A stretch of 64,000 nucleotides of DNA from Comamonadaceae bacterium G21597-S1 (lineage in GTDB: Bacteria > Pseudomonadota > Gammaproteobacteria > Burkholderiales > Burkholderiaceae_C): positions 558,001-622,000 of the forward strand of contig JAPWHR010000001.1 in NCBI GenBank assembly GCA_027214345.1. Direction: 5' to 3'. Under the pieces are notes generated by a model, which had not been told where the DNA came from, did no database searches, and was given only the letters and a program-made list of their open reading frames with translations. This document shows, in pieces, positions 62,933 through 64,000 of this stretch (the first letter of the stretch is position 1; every line of letters starts with the position of its first letter). Position numbers and translations under genes: made by a program.

Positions 62933-64000
62933 CCGCGGGCAGCCTGCCGCTGTCCCTGAGCCAGCTCGAGGTCTGGCGGGATCAACGCGCCTGGCCGGAC
63001 AGTGCGCACCTGAACCTGGGCGGTACCGCGTTTTTCGAAGGGCCGCTGGACTTGCCCCGCCTGCGGCGTGCGTTGTCGCAACTGGTTGCCGAGAACGCCG
63101 CATTGCGCCTGGTCCTGCAACCCGACGGAACACAGCGCCTGTTGCCGGCGTTCGAGCCCGAGTTGCGGCTGATCGACATGAGCGCGGAGCCCGAACCGCG
63201 CCAGGCGATGCGCCAGTGGTGGCAACACTGGATGCGCCAGCCGTTTGTATTGCACGATGGCACGCCGCCCTGGCGTTTTGCGTTGTTGCGCGCAAGCGAT
63301 GTGCTCCATGGCGGCACGATCCAGTTCCACCACCTCATCATGGACGGCTGGGGCACGACCCAGGTCATGAAACGCTGGAGCGCGATCTACAACCGGATCG
63401 GCGCCGGCGACGACGGCGTCGCACCCAGCGACGACAGCTACCTGGCCTTCGTCGCGGAATCGCACGCCTACCGGCAGTCGGAGTCCTTCGTGCGCGACGC
63501 CGTGTTCTGGCGCGCGCAATTGCCGGCCCTGCCGGAACCGCTGCTGCAGCGGCGCCAGGCCCATGCACGCGACGGCGGTCTGCCCGATGCGCACCTGGTG
63601 GTGGAGTCGCTGCCGCGCGCCGACTACGACCGGCTCGAACGTCTCGCCGCGGGCCAGGGCATCACGCCGTTCAACTTCTTCCTGGCCGCGCTGGCCCTGT
63701 ACTTCGCCCGTGTCGGCGAGCGCGAGCAGGTGCTGGTCGGTGTGCCCACGCTCAACCGCGGCGGCAGGCGTTACCGCGACACCATGGGCATGTTCGTGGG
63801 TGTCATGGGCATCAACGTGACCGTGGCGCCGGACATGACGGCGGCCGAGCTGGTCACCGGTGTAGGCGCCATCATGCGATCGGCCCTGCGTCATCCACGG
63901 TATCCACTGAGCGAGCTGGCGCGCGAGCTTGAGGTGGTGCGCAGCGGCCGCGACGGCTTGTTCGACGTGTTGCTGTCGTTCGAGCGCCAGGACTATCAGG
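62905..64000 (+). CDS. Non-ribosomal peptide synthetase, condensation domain (5' part, cut by window end)
   Basis: At least 365 residues of a condensation domain, open to the right edge. The start LPLSLSQLEVWRDQ near residue 14 is the C-domain core C1. The catalytic HHxxxDG is HHLIMDG at residues 142-148. A late GMFVGVMGINVTV near 297 and the final FDVLLSFERQDYQ match cores C5 and C6-C7. The ATG lies 28 bases inside the patatin gene with no gap, so translation is probably coupled. Whether adenylation and carrier domains follow cannot be seen. The peptide product is unknown. Confidence 0.9.
   Translation, partial: MDAAGDERLTAGSLPLSLSQLEVWRDQRAWPDSAHLNLGGTAFFEGPLDLPRLRRALSQLVAENAALRLVLQPDGTQRLLPAFEPELRLIDMSAEPEPRQAMRQWWQHWMRQPFVLHDGTPPWRFALLRASDVLHGGTIQFHHLIMDGWGTTQVMKRWSAIYNRIGAGDDGVAPSDDSYLAFVAESHAYRQSESFVRDAVFWRAQLPALPEPLLQRRQAHARDGGLPDAHLVVESLPRADYDRLERLAAGQGITPFNFFLAALALYFARVGEREQVLVGVPTLNRGGRRYRDTMGMFVGVMGINVTVAPDMTAAELVTGVGAIMRSALRHPRYPLSELARELEVVRSGRDGLFDVLLSFERQDYQ

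Overview
The window is GC-rich, densely coded DNA from a betaproteobacterium, most likely Burkholderiales (Comamonadaceae- or Alcaligenaceae-like). The reasons are a Bug-family (TctC) periplasmic receptor, a zwf-hexR/tal/pgi central-carbon cluster, an ImuA-ImuB-DnaE2 mutasome, PEP-CTERM proteins, a betC locus with its own LysR gene, and many overlapping ATGA or TGATG gene junctions. Species cannot be read from the sequence. No rRNA, tRNA, CRISPR array or complete insertion sequence was seen.

Layout: 1-4517 is the 3' end of a dipeptide/oligopeptide ABC transporter operon with an M20 amidohydrolase between the two permeases. 4518-5214 is non-coding and built of nested inverted repeats. 5215-12180 holds hexR and zwf on the minus strand, facing tal-pgi, a YcaQ-type DNA glycosylase and a HAD hydrolase. 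12181-15341 holds an orphan FeeM-like N-acyltransferase and groES-groEL behind a perfect CIRCE operator. 15387-19336 is a LysR-controlled TRAP transporter. 19553-21821 is ahpC-ahpF. 21852-26189 carries membrane-linked hypotheticals, an alpha/beta hydrolase and a Bcr/CflA efflux pump.

26180-36128 is an accessory stretch: two PEP-CTERM proteins with the remnant of a P1-type peptidase between them, a lone HTH protein, an intact P1-family peptidase, a Xre-RES toxin-antitoxin pair, SOS-controlled imuA-imuB, a frameshifted ORF6N remnant, an orphan DUF4157 (eCIS-core) protein and an intact ORF6N gene. SOS-controlled dnaE2 follows (36129-39548). LexA boxes lie in front of both imuA and dnaE2, so the mutasome is one regulon split by about 2.4 kb of accessory genes.

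39671-42359 holds a PsiF-like secreted protein and a divergent AraC/MFS pair. 42418-51446 is a nine-gene minus-strand catabolic operon led by a TetR gene with a perfect palindromic operator; it encodes a taurine/nitrate-type ABC importer, a PhyH dioxygenase, an enolase-superfamily enzyme, a Gfo/Idh dehydrogenase, a DUF993 protein and a TIM-barrel isomerase. 51614-51899 is a mosaic of fragments of genes found elsewhere in the window.

52020-58460 looks like one sigma-54 regulon: a PrpR-type enhancer-binding protein flanked by two transcription units (Bug receptor + SDR; CoA-transferase + HMG-CoA-lyase-like enzyme). Each unit has a TGGCATG-N4-CTGCT promoter and paired GTCGCA/TGCGAC half-sites upstream. 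58566-62932 is choline-sulfatase betC, its divergent LysR regulator and a cyclic-nucleotide-binding patatin-like phospholipase. The last runs by overlap into an NRPS condensation-domain gene cut by the window end.
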